DNA of 64,000 nucleotides from Hungatella sp. (GCA_009712635.1 WASS01000020.1:939208-1003207); one strand, 5' to 3'; numbered from the stretch's first letter, positions 42,273 to 55,474 are shown. The notes: generated from the sequence alone by a model not told the origin. Made by a program: numbers and translations.

Positions 42273-44181
42273 ATGGTTCTGGATATCCCCACAATCGCCA
42301 TTGTTTATTTCTATATCAGCTTCATACAGGTTCTGATTATGCTGTTTGTTTTCCGTATTATTAAAATATATCCTGGTATGAATTATTTACTTTTCAGCTG
42401 TATTTTCTCAGCCGTCTGCGGACTGCTTTATGCATACCAGTACATTTCCCACTATGGAAATTTATTGGTATTCTTTTCCAATATTTTCTTTTATTTTTCC
42501 ATATTGGCATTGAATATTGGCTTTTCAAGGTTTTTAGATTTACCTGTAGCGAAAAAGAAACTGCTGTTACTTTCGATACTGTTTTTTGCTGGTTATTTCT
42601 GGTTTTCCTTTATCTATAACAACAAAAGCTATCGGGTTGTTGTATTTTGCCTCACTTTCGCTATTGTTTCCTTTCATAATGGAAAGATTTTAAGCAGCCA
42701 TGCCATTGATTCTGTCCGTCCTGCCACCAGACTCATCGCCGCAGCATGTATTCCTTATGGAACCTTTTTTGTCATCCGCGCTTTACTGACCTTTTTTAAA
42801 GAAACACAAAATTATAACTTTTCTTCCTTCTTTTCCTTTATGAGCTACTTTCTCTCCATTGCCGGTATCCTTTTATGGACTTATTGCTTCATTGTCATGA
42901 CTGTCCAGAGAGAACATGCGGACAGAACGTATGCAGAGGAACGTTTTGGTCTTATATTTAAAACAATCCCTGATACCGTATTTATTTCTGAGCTTCCCAC
43001 CGGAAAGATAATTGATGTAAATGAAACCTATACATTATTAACTGGATATTCGAAAGAGGAGTCTTTGGGGAAAACTACACTTGATTTAAAATTCTGGAAA
43101 AGCCTTGGTGACAGAGACCGATTTTTTGATATCATTAATAAGAATGGGAGCTGCAAGAACCTGGAAATCACGATTCTTACCAAGGAAAGAAAAGAATTGA
43201 CTGCTCTGATTTCATCACAGATTACCCGATTTCAAAATAGTACATACATCATCAGTGTGATCCGTGATATCACCTCTAATAAGGAATTAAGACAGAAGCT
43301 GAAAAAGAGTGAGGATACGTTTCAGGCAATTATGGAACAGAGTCCCATGTCTTTTATTCTTACTAATACATCGGGAAAAATTGAATATGCAAATCCGACT
43401 TTTTTACAGCTTATGGGATATGAGTTAGAGGAAGTTTTAGGAAAAAACCCAAGAATCTTAAAATCTGGTTATCACAACCGGGAGTTTTATCATACTTTAT
43501 GGAATACAATTCTTTCAGGGAAACAATGGAGCAGTGAAATTGTAAATAAGAAAAAGAATGGGGATCTTATCTGGGAGAATATAATTCTTACTCCTATTTT
43601 AAATGAAGATGGGGAAATCATTCAGTTTCTTTCCACTTTAGAAGATATCTCCGACCGCAAAAGAACGGAACAGGAACTTAAAATCCAGGCAAGAACCGAT
43701 ATGCTAACGGGTATTATGAACCGAAGAAGCTTTCTGGAGACAGCCCATAAAAGGCTTTTATCTATCAAAGAACACGGTCAGAAAGCCGCATTTCTCATGA
43801 TCGACATTGACCGTTTTAAAACCATTAACGACTCTTTTGGACATAATATAGGGGACCGGGCAATCTGCATGGTAACAGAAGAATGCCAGAAATTTATGAA
43901 AGGGCAGGATTTACTGGGACGGATTGGCGGAGAGGAATTTGCCGCACTGGTTCTTGGCTTTAGTGAAGGAGAAATTGTGGCGGCTGCTGAACTATTATGC
44001 AAACGAATTGAGGAGTTGGAATTTTATACGGAAAATAAGGAACGGATTCCCCTTCGCATCAGTGTAGGAGTGACTTTTTTCCATCTGAATACCGATACTC
44101 TGGAGAGTCTGATGGAACGTTCTGACGTTGCCCTATATCAGGCAAAGAATGCAGGAAGAAATCAGATATCTGTGATTAATT

Positions 44182-44183
<2 letters not shown>
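42273..44183 (+). CDS. Membrane PAS-PAS-GGDEF diguanylate cyclase
   Basis: About 636 residues. Seven or eight N-terminal membrane spans (about 5-230), two PAS domains (about 235-345 and 355-465) and a C-terminal GGDEF domain with the active site RIGGEEFAALV. It makes cyclic di-GMP. The ARTDMLTGIMNRRSFL entry and FLMIDIDRFKTINDSFGH are intact; the RxxD inhibitory site is not evident. ATG 42273 is chosen because GGAGG lies ahead of it. Confidence 0.93.
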
Positions 44184-45681
<1,498 letters not shown>

Positions 45682-45690
45682 TTACGGGAC

Positions 45691-47142
<1,452 letters not shown>

Positions 47143-47168
47143 TTATATTTAGTAAGGTTTCATCCCTA

Positions 47169-48437
47169 CTACTTTTTCTGATTGTAAACCCAGTCCATGA
47201 TTTCTCTGCTTTTCAATGCAGGAACCCAGGAACTATGGTATATCATCTGCCCCGCCTGTTTCATTTCTTCATCACTGTACATGGTGATTCTATTATTTTC
47301 GGCTCCTTTATCCTTTAATACCTGATACAAAATTTTGGAAGTATAGCTGGTGCATACCGGATCATTCTCCGCCTGTACAAACCACATGGGAACATTGGTT
47401 ATATCAGTATGACTTATTAAATCAGAGATATCCTCATAGCATTTTTGATAATCCTGCTCCGTAAGCGCCAGACTGCCTTCAAACTTATATGCAAGTCCAT
47501 AGGGCTTGGATATAGGTATTAAGGTATCCTTTGCACAAATGGGAAGGGCTGCTGCGAAAAAGTCAGGATACTGCATAACAAAACGCAAAACTGCACCGCC
47601 TCCTGACGAAGCCCCGCTGATATAAACCCGTTTTGAGTCAATCTTTCCCTTATTGATCAGATCCTGAATAAACTCGTGTATCACATCATTATAATCCTGC
47701 ATTTTCTTAAGCTGGTCCGGTTCTTCTGAGATCCCAAAACTGTAGTTTTCCGGAAACTGAAAGGATAGAACCGCCGTCTGGTATCCGTCCTCTATCCAGG
47801 AAACAGCTCCCCTGTTATTTAAAATATTAGCTCCTTCAAAGGAGGAAGAAAGGACTTCCCCGCCTCCATGTTCCCACAGCATAAGCGGCACTTTTGCAGA
47901 ACCGGCAGGCATATAAAGCCAATAGGGAAGTTCCATTCCGTTGCTGCCTTTAAACGTTCCTTTCACAAAATCATCTGCTGTTCTTGTTTTAATCTGACAG
48001 GGATCTCCCTTTTTCAAGTCCAGCCCAGCAATGGTACTGTTAATGGAAAAGTCATAATGGGTTGGCTGCATTTTTTCATTGTATACCGTTTTACCAAGAT
48101 ACCGGAATGGATCAACGTAAAGTTTTACATTGTTACCCATTATCTTAATATCATTGACCAGATAGCTTTCACTTCCAATCGTTATGCTGAAATCATCGGG
48201 TGCAATGCTGCCTAACGCAGAAATATCCTTGAGCCGATAGGTGATGGACTGTACTTCCTGACCATCATCCCCCACATATGTATGGAGAGTGACATTCTCC
48301 ACCGTAACTGCCTTATCAGGCTCTGCATCGGATGCCTTTCCTGTATCTGCACTTGCAGCAGTCATAAATGCAGTACTACTCAGCATCAGCACCATAGATA
48401 AAAGCAGACATCTTCTGGTGCACTTGATCTTTTTCAT
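47169..48437 (-). CDS. Secreted alpha/beta-hydrolase esterase
   Basis: About 422 residues. Signal peptide (KKIKCTRRCLLLSMVLMLSS, ending about AASA), an N-terminal Ig-like beta domain (about 40-150), then an alpha/beta hydrolase with the nucleophile elbow SGASSGGGAV (Ser after GA) and a final His in a HSSW segment; Asp in QAENDP. It resembles the secreted feruloyl-esterase/peptidase-like family. As first gene of a beta-glucoside operon it could remove acyl groups from plant glycosides outside the cell. ATG 48437 has AAAAGGAGGATATAC. Confidence 0.85.
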   Translation of the reverse strand: MKKIKCTRRCLLLSMVLMLSSTAFMTAASADTGKASDAEPDKAVTVENVTLHTYVGDDGQEVQSITYRLKDISALGSIAPDDFSITIGSESYLVNDIKIMGNNVKLYVDPFRYLGKTVYNEKMQPTHYDFSINSTIAGLDLKKGDPCQIKTRTADDFVKGTFKGSNGMELPYWLYMPAGSAKVPLMLWEHGGGEVLSSSFEGANILNNRGAVSWIEDGYQTAVLSFQFPENYSFGISEEPDQLKKMQDYNDVIHEFIQDLINKGKIDSKRVYISGASSGGGAVLRFVMQYPDFFAAALPICAKDTLIPISKPYGLAYKFEGSLALTEQDYQKCYEDISDLISHTDITNVPMWFVQAENDPVCTSYTSKILYQVLKDKGAENNRITMYSDEEMKQAGQMIYHSSWVPALKSREIMDWVYNQKK

Positions 48438-48523
48438 GTATATCCTCCTTTTAAATGTATTTATACTCATTACGGGATTGGCCTTCTCCCCAATGGTTCC
48501 ATGGTTTAATAACCCTTAAAAAT

Positions 48524-48609
48524 AAAAAAACTGATCATACTTACACGTTGCTTTAGCAAACATGTAAATATCACCAGTCATGCCTGTATCTGCTGATACA
48601 GTAACACCT
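48524..48609 (-). promoter_or_regulatory. BglG/LicT-type antiterminator site overlapping a terminator
   Basis: On the minus-strand RNA, a sequence with GGTGTTACTG (from 48608) and CAGGCATGACTGG (to about 48575) matches the shape of a ribonucleic antiterminator, with a 7-bp CTGTATC/GATACAG inner stem. It overlaps the 5' arm (48577-48557) of a long hairpin whose 3' arm is 48550-48531, followed by seven T residues (48530-48524). This is classical PRD-antiterminator control of the operon. Confidence 0.75.
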
Positions 48610-48825
48610 AGTTATTAATTTGTTTTTAAATCAATACAGTCTTTATTAATTAAGTAAATGTTACCATATTTATCCAATTATGTAAATACTTTTTGTGTAT
48701 TTTTAAATTTTAAATCCTGACTCAGGAAGATATGCCCGATTTTATCAATTTTATGTTATAATTTCATTAATATTACTATTTTGAGACACGGGCCGGCAAT
48801 GGCCAGAAAAGGAATTACGAATGCC
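48610..48825. other. Gap before the LysR gene
   Basis: An AT-rich region with the promoters of the beta-glucoside operon (minus) and the LysR gene (plus); clean -35/-10 pairs could not be assigned. No further gene is seen. Confidence 0.5.
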
Positions 48826-49722
48826 ATGAACCTTTATCATTTACGCTATTTTGTTACACTTGCGCACCTGGAACACTATACTAAGGCTGCTGCACAGCTG
48901 AACACCACCCAGCCCAACTTAAGTTATGCCATTTCATCATTGGAAGCCGAACTTGGTGTTTCTCTCTTTGAAAAAGACGGACGAAATATTGTCCTTACAA
49001 AATGCGGAAAGGATTTTTTATCTGATGTGGAACACTCCTTATCCATTCTGGATTCCGGTGTATTAAAGATGCAGCTGATCGGACGGGGAGAGGGTCTGAT
49101 TGAGATCGGATTTTTAAGAACTCTGGGAATCAATTACATTCCCCTTACCCTTTCCAGCTACTTAAAGACGGAGGAGGGGAATAATGCCGCCTTTCATTTT
49201 CATGACGGCATCACTGCAGATTTAATCCCCATGCTGAAAGATAAAACCTGTGATGTGGTATTTTGTTCTTATGCCAAGGATGAACCGGATATTGAATTCG
49301 TTCCAGTGGCTGCCCAGGATCTGGTTCTTATCGTTCCCACAGACCACCCTTTGGCAGACCGAACCGAAGCGGATCTTTCAGAAACACTGCCCTATCCCCA
49401 GATTTTTTTCCACTCAAGAAGCGGACTTCGTTCCATTGTGGACAACCTGTTTCAAAAAATAGACGCCACACCCAATATCGCATTGGAGATCGAGGAAGAT
49501 CAGGTAATTGCAGGATTTGTTGCTGCAGGATTTGGAATTGCCATTGTCCCGGATATGTTTGAATTAAACCAGTTGTCTGTTAAAAAAATATCCATTAAAA
49601 ATCCCAGCTGGGAGCGCCGCTTTTATATGGCTTATTTAAAAAATCAGTATCAGACACCAGTTGTCTCCCGATTTATCCAATTTATAAAGGAAAACAGAGA
49701 AAATTCCATGAAGAATCCATAA
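48826..49722 (+). CDS. LysR-family transcriptional regulator
   Basis: About 298 residues with a typical N-terminal LysR helix-turn-helix (MNLYHLRYFVTLAHLEHYTK, AAAQLNTTQPNLSYAI) and a periplasmic-binding-protein-like effector domain from about residue 90. The longer frame from 48781 lacks a ribosome site. It lies 112 bases before the OYE-type gene on the same strand and is its probable activator. Confidence 0.9.
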   Translation: MNLYHLRYFVTLAHLEHYTKAAAQLNTTQPNLSYAISSLEAELGVSLFEKDGRNIVLTKCGKDFLSDVEHSLSILDSGVLKMQLIGRGEGLIEIGFLRTLGINYIPLTLSSYLKTEEGNNAAFHFHDGITADLIPMLKDKTCDVVFCSYAKDEPDIEFVPVAAQDLVLIVPTDHPLADRTEADLSETLPYPQIFFHSRSGLRSIVDNLFQKIDATPNIALEIEEDQVIAGFVAAGFGIAIVPDMFELNQLSVKKISIKNPSWERRFYMAYLKNQYQTPVVSRFIQFIKENRENSMKNP

Positions 49723-49754
49723 ATATTTTTTATATATTCTCATAAATTCATCAA

Positions 49755-49784
49755 TTAGTTTTTTCATTCCCCAACGCTTATAAT
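49755..49784 (+). promoter_or_regulatory. Promoter of the OYE-type gene
   Basis: TATAAT (49779-49784) with only a weak -35 (TTAGTT, 18-base spacer), consistent with LysR activation. AT-rich ATTC/GAAT-like half-sites lie upstream (about 49735-49755). Confidence 0.45.
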
Positions 49785-49834
49785 AGAAGGAGAATCTAAG
49801 ATCACTTTTATTTATATGAAAAGGGAGAAATTAT

Positions 49835-51832
49835 ATGAAATCCAAATATTCACAGCTTTTTAGTCCTTTAACTGTTAAAAATATGACAATCAAAAACCGG
49901 ATTGCCATGATGCCCATGGGAACCAACTATGGAGAGCAGAATGGAGAAATGAGTTTTCTGCATATCAATTATTACAGGCAGAGAGCAATGGGCGGAACGG
50001 GGCTGATTATCGTGGAAAATGCCAACGTAGATTACCCGTCAGGCTCCAATGGAACCACTCAGATCCGGATTGATCATGATAATTATATTCCTCGCTATTA
50101 TAAGCTCTGTGAAGAACTTCATAAGCAGGGAGCCTGTGCTGCCATACAGATCAATCATGCGGGAGCTTCCGCACAGTCTGCAAGAACCAGTATGCAGCCA
50201 GTGTCTGCATCTGATATCCCTTCTAAGACAGGCGGTGAATTACCACGCCCCCTAAGCAGGGAAGAGATTGATGATATCGTGATCAAATTCGGACAGGCAG
50301 CCAGACGGGCTCAGATTGCCGGATTTGATGCGGTTGAAATCCACGCAGGCCACTCCTACTTACTCAGTCAGTTTCTCTCCCCTCTCACCAATAAACGGAC
50401 AGATGAATTCGGCGGCTCTGCAGAAAACCGGGCACGCCTGCCACGGATGGTATTTGAGGAAGTGCGCAGACAAGTGGGATCTATGTATCCCATCTTCGCA
50501 AGAATCAGTGCTGATGAACTTTTAGAGGGTGGAAACACATTGGAAGACACACTGAATTACTTACAGTACTTTGATGAATTTGTAGATGTATATGATGTAT
50601 CCTGCGGTTTAAACGGTTCCATTCAGTTTCAGATTGATGCCAATTACTTAAAGGATGGCTGGCGCTCCTATATGGCAAGAGCAGTAAAAGACCGGTATCA
50701 CAAGCCATGTATTACCATGGGAAACATACGAAATCCCCAGATCGCTGAAGAAATTCTGCTAAAAGGAGATGCGGATTTAATTGGAATCGGAAGAGGTCTG
50801 ATTGCAGATCCCTCCTGGGCAAACAAAGCCTATACCGGCAGAGAAGAGTTTATTAATAAATGTATCTCCTGTAACATCGGTTGTGCAGGAAACCGTATCG
50901 GCATCAACCGCCCCATCCGCTGTACTGTTAATCCCAGTGTGAATGAAGGGGAATCCTATGAGAAAAACAAAGTAAAGAAACCCTGCAATGTGGTTGTAAT
51001 CGGAGGAGGGACGGCAGGTCTTGAGGCCGCCTGCACTGCAGCAGAGGTCGGCTGTAATGTTTTTCTTATTGAAAAAAAGGATTATCTGGGTGGACTGGCA
51101 GCCGAAATTTCCAGAATTCCCGATAAGGTAAGACTGAATGATTTCCCAACTTACTTAATTAACCGTGCGAAAAATCTTCATAACCTGTATCTCTTTACTG
51201 GAGAAGATGCCGTAGTGGATCGGGTGAAGCGTCTGAATCCGGATATTATCGTAAACGCCACTGGCTCCAATCCCCTTCTTCCACCCATTAAGGGACTCTT
51301 TGATTACATAGACAAAGATGACAGCCGCATTTCTTCCATAACCGGTATGATCGGGCACATTCCTGATTATCCCAATGATCTGACTGGGAAACAGGTCGTT
51401 GTGGTAGGCGGAGGTGCCGTTGGTCTTGATGTGGTAGAATATATGGCGCCCAGAGGTGCAAAGGTGTTCATCGTGGAAATGATGCCTGATATCGGAAAAG
51501 ACTTAGATCCCGTTTCAAAAAGCGGAATCAATGCAATGATGAAAAAATATGAAGTAGTCCAGTTAACAGGAGCTACACTGACTGAAGTCAGAGAGTCTTC
51601 TTTCCTCATCAGCCAGAACGGGACGGAAACAGAGCTTCCCTTTGACTATGGCTTTGTCTGCCTTGGCATGAGAGCCAATACGCCGGTCATCAATGATCTC
51701 CATCAGGCCTTTGATGATACTGATGCAGAGATCATCAACATCGGAGACAGCGTCCGGGCTCGAAGAATCATAGACGGAATTCAGGAAGGACGCAATTTAT
51801 TAAATACACTGGAGCGCAAAGAGTTCCTGTAA
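49835..51832 (+). CDS. OYE/2,4-dienoyl-CoA reductase-type flavoenzyme
   Basis: 665 residues. Residues 1-350 are an FMN TIM barrel with HAGHSYLLSQFLSPLTNKR and DEFGG. A four-cysteine [4Fe-4S] site follows (CISCNIGCAGNRI, then RCTVNP), and the C-terminal half binds FAD/NADH (VVVIGGGTAGLEAA, later VVVVGGGAVGLDVVE). Such enzymes reduce activated C=C bonds of enoates or cyclic enones. The substrate is unknown; its partner genes across the terminator suggest hydroaromatic compounds. Confidence 0.92.
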   Translation: MKSKYSQLFSPLTVKNMTIKNRIAMMPMGTNYGEQNGEMSFLHINYYRQRAMGGTGLIIVENANVDYPSGSNGTTQIRIDHDNYIPRYYKLCEELHKQGACAAIQINHAGASAQSARTSMQPVSASDIPSKTGGELPRPLSREEIDDIVIKFGQAARRAQIAGFDAVEIHAGHSYLLSQFLSPLTNKRTDEFGGSAENRARLPRMVFEEVRRQVGSMYPIFARISADELLEGGNTLEDTLNYLQYFDEFVDVYDVSCGLNGSIQFQIDANYLKDGWRSYMARAVKDRYHKPCITMGNIRNPQIAEEILLKGDADLIGIGRGLIADPSWANKAYTGREEFINKCISCNIGCAGNRIGINRPIRCTVNPSVNEGESYEKNKVKKPCNVVVIGGGTAGLEAACTAAEVGCNVFLIEKKDYLGGLAAEISRIPDKVRLNDFPTYLINRAKNLHNLYLFTGEDAVVDRVKRLNPDIIVNATGSNPLLPPIKGLFDYIDKDDSRISSITGMIGHIPDYPNDLTGKQVVVVGGGAVGLDVVEYMAPRGAKVFIVEMMPDIGKDLDPVSKSGINAMMKKYEVVQLTGATLTEVRESSFLISQNGTETELPFDYGFVCLGMRANTPVINDLHQAFDDTDAEIINIGDSVRARRIIDGIQEGRNLLNTLERKEFL

Positions 51833-51833
51833 A

Positions 51834-51876
51834 AAACGAAGATGCCGGTTGGGAAAACCTACCGGCATCTTCGTTT
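51834..51876. terminator. Bidirectional terminator between OYE and permease genes
   Basis: Perfect 16-bp arms (51834-51849 with 51861-51876) around an 11-base loop, with A and T runs on either side. It ends the OYE gene (plus) and the permease gene (minus). Confidence 0.9.
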
Positions 51877-51878
51877 AT

Positions 51879-53228
51879 TTATTCAATTACTGTCCTTTTT
51901 TTCACTCCCGGAATGCTCCAGTTGCTCAGAACAATGTTAAGTCCAAATCCCACCAAAAGCGCCCAGGCAGAGCCCTGCATGGCGAGAACCACTGCCATGA
52001 TGGCTGCGATGCTTTTATCAAGATCTGTCTCACAGTATTCCATTCCAATTCTTCCGCAGACAAATGCCTGAAAGATCAGAGTGATTCCTGCACCAACCGG
52101 AAATACCGGTTTTAATAGTGTAACCACAGGAATGCAGATAACACTGATTAACGTTCCAAGGCGGAAGGAGCCCATTGCACCAAGAAGAGATTTCATTGCC
52201 TCTTTTCCCTCCTTGTAACGGATGCTTACTGAAACGGTCATTCCCACCCACAAAGGTCCTGCCAGTGGGGGAAACGGAGCAAAGATGGCAAGAATTATAT
52301 TTCTGATTCCGCTGATTAAATTGGATCTGCTGGAATTAAAATCAATGATTTCATCGTCCCGTTCTGCCTTTGCCTCTTCAATCAGACTCTCAGACGTTAC
52401 AAAATCTCCGAATGCGATTACATAGCAGATCAGTGCAAGAGGAAGTGCACTTAAAAACATCCGGATTCCCGGAAAACCTACTCCAAACACTCCCACCTGT
52501 TGAAGCATTTCCTTAAACATGGGTATTTTGATAAATGTGCCGATTTCCACATGAGGCATGGCAAGCTCACCTGCTGCAATTCCGATTACCATGGCAATCA
52601 GATAGGGAAATAAGTTTCCGTACTGGGCAATGAGATCAAGGACTTTGTATTTTTTCCGTTTCTCCTGATAAGAGGAGGAAAAGCTGATGATTGCAAGGAG
52701 CAAAGCACCTGCCCCAACTGCTACCGGAAAATTTCTAAGCTGTCCATTCGGAGAAAGCTGTCCCTGTAAAACCGTAATGGGAGTTGCCATTAGGATTCCC
52801 CCTTTGATAGACGGAGGAATGTTTACAATAAAGCTTTCAGCCAGTTTTGTTACTCCCATAAATATAAATACCAGCCCAACCAGCAGCTGCAGGGCAATCA
52901 TCGCCTGAATCCTCTCCGGCCCCATTTCATATGAAGTTAAATAAGCCAGCGTCAGAGGCAAAGTTGCTGTTATCCAGCCAGGAATTACAGGATCGCCCAG
53001 GTTTGCATGGAGTATGTATAAAAATGCCTCCAAAATAATGCAGCTCCACGCCAGTTCATATGGAAGCCCTAAATATTCTGTCATATATGGGATCGCGCTG
53101 AGAGCAGTCGCTCCTACGATCAATCCCTGAATGAATTCTACCTTTTCCAGTTTATAATGGATAAAAGGAATTCTCAGTTTAAAAATCCCCATTTTAATAA
53201 ATGCCAGTTCTTTCTTCTCCGAAATCAT
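51879..53228 (-). CDS. SLC23/26-like membrane permease
   Basis: 449 residues with about 12 hydrophobic segments, for example ALSAIPYMTEYLGLPYELAW, GWITATLPLTLAYLTSY and FAPFPPLAGPLWVGMTVSVS. The layout resembles nucleobase (NCS2) or sulfate-type permeases, but no substrate signature is obvious. Because it sits in the OYE/AroE region it could import an organic acid. AGGAGGTAAT precedes ATG 53228. Confidence 0.7.
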   Translation of the reverse strand: MISEKKELAFIKMGIFKLRIPFIHYKLEKVEFIQGLIVGATALSAIPYMTEYLGLPYELAWSCIILEAFLYILHANLGDPVIPGWITATLPLTLAYLTSYEMGPERIQAMIALQLLVGLVFIFMGVTKLAESFIVNIPPSIKGGILMATPITVLQGQLSPNGQLRNFPVAVGAGALLLAIISFSSSYQEKRKKYKVLDLIAQYGNLFPYLIAMVIGIAAGELAMPHVEIGTFIKIPMFKEMLQQVGVFGVGFPGIRMFLSALPLALICYVIAFGDFVTSESLIEEAKAERDDEIIDFNSSRSNLISGIRNIILAIFAPFPPLAGPLWVGMTVSVSIRYKEGKEAMKSLLGAMGSFRLGTLISVICIPVVTLLKPVFPVGAGITLIFQAFVCGRIGMEYCETDLDKSIAAIMAVVLAMQGSAWALLVGFGLNIVLSNWSIPGVKKRTVIE

Positions 53229-53269
53229 ATTACCTCCTGTATTTTGTTATTTTTTTAACATTTAAGGTT

Positions 53270-53300
53270 AAAAAAAGAATGTGTCTGAAATTGAACACAT
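53270..53300 (-). terminator. Terminator after the MFS gene
   Basis: ATGTGT (53279-53284) with ACACAT (53295-53300), followed on the minus strand by TCTTTTTTTAA. A second, longer hairpin CTGTCAGGA/TCCTGACAG (53320-53353) lies before it. It separates the MFS operon from the permease gene, though readthrough is possible. Confidence 0.6.
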
Positions 53301-53367
53301 ACTTTTCATTTTTCAGGTTCTGTCAGGAACCGCTGCACTGCTGCTCCTGACAGAGTCTTTTTTATCT

Positions 53368-54570
53368 CTATCCTGCTTTCTGTCTTTTCTCCATTACCTT
53401 TACAAAAACCGCAAGCATAACGCCCAGGAATGTAACACCTGCATTCAGTAGAAGAATCATTCTGGGTCCTTCGCTTCCTCCGATTCTCGTTAAATATCCT
53501 GCCAGAGACAAGATGGTGTAATTAGCCACGGAAGAGGCAATCATCACAAAGGAGGTTGCAGTTGCCTTATTCTCAGGGAAGAACTGTATGGTAGTTGCCA
53601 CAGCCAGCTGAAGAACACCGCCTGCTCCTGCATATCCAATTACAAAACCCCCGATGATACAAACCTGCGGTGTTCTGATCCAATAGCACAAAAGCAGCAT
53701 GACGGTAGAAACAGCCGGATATAGAATGAGAACCGTCTTCTCGCCTAACCCCTTTTTAATCAGAAATGCCGTTACGATAATTGCAACAGCCGTGCCAGCC
53801 GCATAATAGGACTGGATCAGTGATGGATTAGTCATCCCATACAGCTGCCCCAGCTCTTTATTGCAGTTTAACCACAGCATAAATGTGGAGGAGCTGGTAA
53901 AACCGATTAAGATTGCAGCTATGGAAACAGGCGTAAATTTCATCCGCTCCTGTTTCGTTTTTACACCGTTTCTCCCTTTCTTCTCCCTTTCCGGGAATGG
54001 GAGTAGCAGGATTAATAAGCCATCTGCAAGAATCGCCACACCGCAGATGATAAACAGTGTGGTGTACGGAAGTCCTGCATTTCCTACAAAAAGAATGAAA
54101 AAAGGCAGGAGAAACTGGCTGACACACATAGAGAATTTTGTAAACATGTTGGCTATGGAGCCGTTATTTACAAAGATCTCCATGCAGGTTGGACTGACAC
54201 AGGTATCTAAAAAGGAATTTGCCGCTCCTCCAAGAATGGCAAAGCAATAGGCTGCTGCCATGTTAGGTGACAGGATAATTCCTGCAAAGAATATGACATA
54301 TAATCCCACCCCGATCAGTCCGCTCAACTTTCTTCCATAGCGGTCTGAAAATGGTCCGGCCACAAAATGTGCCAGCAGCCTTCCAAGTCCGAGAGCTGCA
54401 ATAACGGTAACAACCGTGCTTACATCATAGCTTCCGTCAGCCAGCTGTCCGGCACCCCAGGCTTTGGCAAAATTCGTCTTATACTGACTCAGTATGGAAG
54501 CTCCGATTCCATGGATAAAAAAAGAAAAGTATAAGGCAAATGCAGTCGGATAGTATCTTTTGTTATTCAT
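53368..54570 (-). CDS. Major facilitator superfamily transporter
   Basis: 400 residues with about 12 membrane spans and the MFS loop motif GPFSDRYGRKLSG between TM2 and TM3. It is the last gene of the four-gene TIM-barrel/OYE/AroE operon and probably imports the substrate of that pathway. The substrate cannot be read from the sequence. Confidence 0.88.
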   Translation of the reverse strand: MNNKRYYPTAFALYFSFFIHGIGASILSQYKTNFAKAWGAGQLADGSYDVSTVVTVIAALGLGRLLAHFVAGPFSDRYGRKLSGLIGVGLYVIFFAGIILSPNMAAAYCFAILGGAANSFLDTCVSPTCMEIFVNNGSIANMFTKFSMCVSQFLLPFFILFVGNAGLPYTTLFIICGVAILADGLLILLLPFPEREKKGRNGVKTKQERMKFTPVSIAAILIGFTSSSTFMLWLNCNKELGQLYGMTNPSLIQSYYAAGTAVAIIVTAFLIKKGLGEKTVLILYPAVSTVMLLLCYWIRTPQVCIIGGFVIGYAGAGGVLQLAVATTIQFFPENKATATSFVMIASSVANYTILSLAGYLTRIGGSEGPRMILLLNAGVTFLGVMLAVFVKVMEKRQKAG

Positions 54571-54587
54571 TTATAACTCTCTTTCTG

Positions 54588-55457
54588 TTAGCGAAAGAGC
54601 AGATCCTTTACACCTTCCACAGGCATTTCCTGTCCTGTATAAAGCTTAAAGGCTGCTGCACCCTGCCAGACAAGCATTCCCTGCCCGTCAATGCAGGTAC
54701 AGCCTGCTTCTCTGGCTTCTCTAAGCATTTTCGTTTCTTTTGGATTATAAACCGCATCTGTCACTACCAGACCCGGGTAAAACATGGTCACATCTTTTAC
54801 CACGCTCTCATTGTCCATGGGTTTCATGCCTACAATTGTGGCATTGGCAAAAATGTCACTGGTTTTCATTTCTTCTCTCATGGTTTCCATATCAGCAATG
54901 TCAAATACGCTGACTGTACAGCCAGGTCTTTCCTGTCTGATTTTTTCTGCTGTTTCCAGAGTTCTTTCAAAAAATGCATCCTTAATATTAAAAATGGAGA
55001 TTTCCCTTGCTCCTTCTAAGGCACACTGCACCTGTATGGCAGTAGCTGCGCCTCCGCCTCCGCATATGGTAATCTTCTTATCTTTTATTTCAACGCCGTG
55101 ATCTCTTAAATTATCTACAAATCCCTGTCCGTCTGTTATATGCCCGATCAGCTTTCCGTCTTCATTTACAATGGTATTCACAGCGCCAATGATACGGGCT
55201 GCATCAGACAGCTCATCCATGTATTTTAACGCTTCCGTTTTGCAGGGCATGGTTACGTTGCAGCCTCTCATCTTTAAGGTTTTTACGGCCTCAACTGCCT
55301 GTTCTACCTCTTCTACCTTGATATCAAAAGCAAGATATGCATAGTCCAGTCCCAGCTTTTCAAAGCTGTAATTGTACATAGCGGGGGAACCGGAATGTCC
55401 TACCGGTGAGCCAATTAATCCCATTAAACCTGTTCTTCCAGAAATTCTCTTATCCAT
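54588..55457 (-). CDS. aroE: Shikimate/quinate dehydrogenase (AroE family)
   Basis: 289 residues. Substrate-binding SPVGHSGSP, the catalytic lysine in NVTMPCKTEA, Asp in TDGQGF, cofactor loop GGGGAATAI and GQGMLVWQGAAAF are all present. It reduces dehydroshikimate to shikimate, or runs in reverse on shikimate/quinate. Lying in a transporter/OYE/isomerase operon rather than with aro genes, it is more likely catabolic than biosynthetic. Confidence 0.9.
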   Translation of the reverse strand: MDKRISGRTGLMGLIGSPVGHSGSPAMYNYSFEKLGLDYAYLAFDIKVEEVEQAVEAVKTLKMRGCNVTMPCKTEALKYMDELSDAARIIGAVNTIVNEDGKLIGHITDGQGFVDNLRDHGVEIKDKKITICGGGGAATAIQVQCALEGAREISIFNIKDAFFERTLETAEKIRQERPGCTVSVFDIADMETMREEMKTSDIFANATIVGMKPMDNESVVKDVTMFYPGLVVTDAVYNPKETKMLREAREAGCTCIDGQGMLVWQGAAAFKLYTGQEMPVEGVKDLLFR

Positions 55458-55474
55458 ATTTGCTCTCCTTATTA

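Noticed and set aside
53229-53340. Possible purine riboswitch before the permease gene
   Set aside because: The expected three-way junction and loop motifs are absent; only terminator-type hairpins are seen.
53320-53353. Hairpin CTGTCAGGA/TCCTGACAG as the main terminator of the MFS operon
   Set aside because: The T run follows on the plus strand, where no gene ends; on the minus strand the next hairpin has the T run. It may still add to termination.
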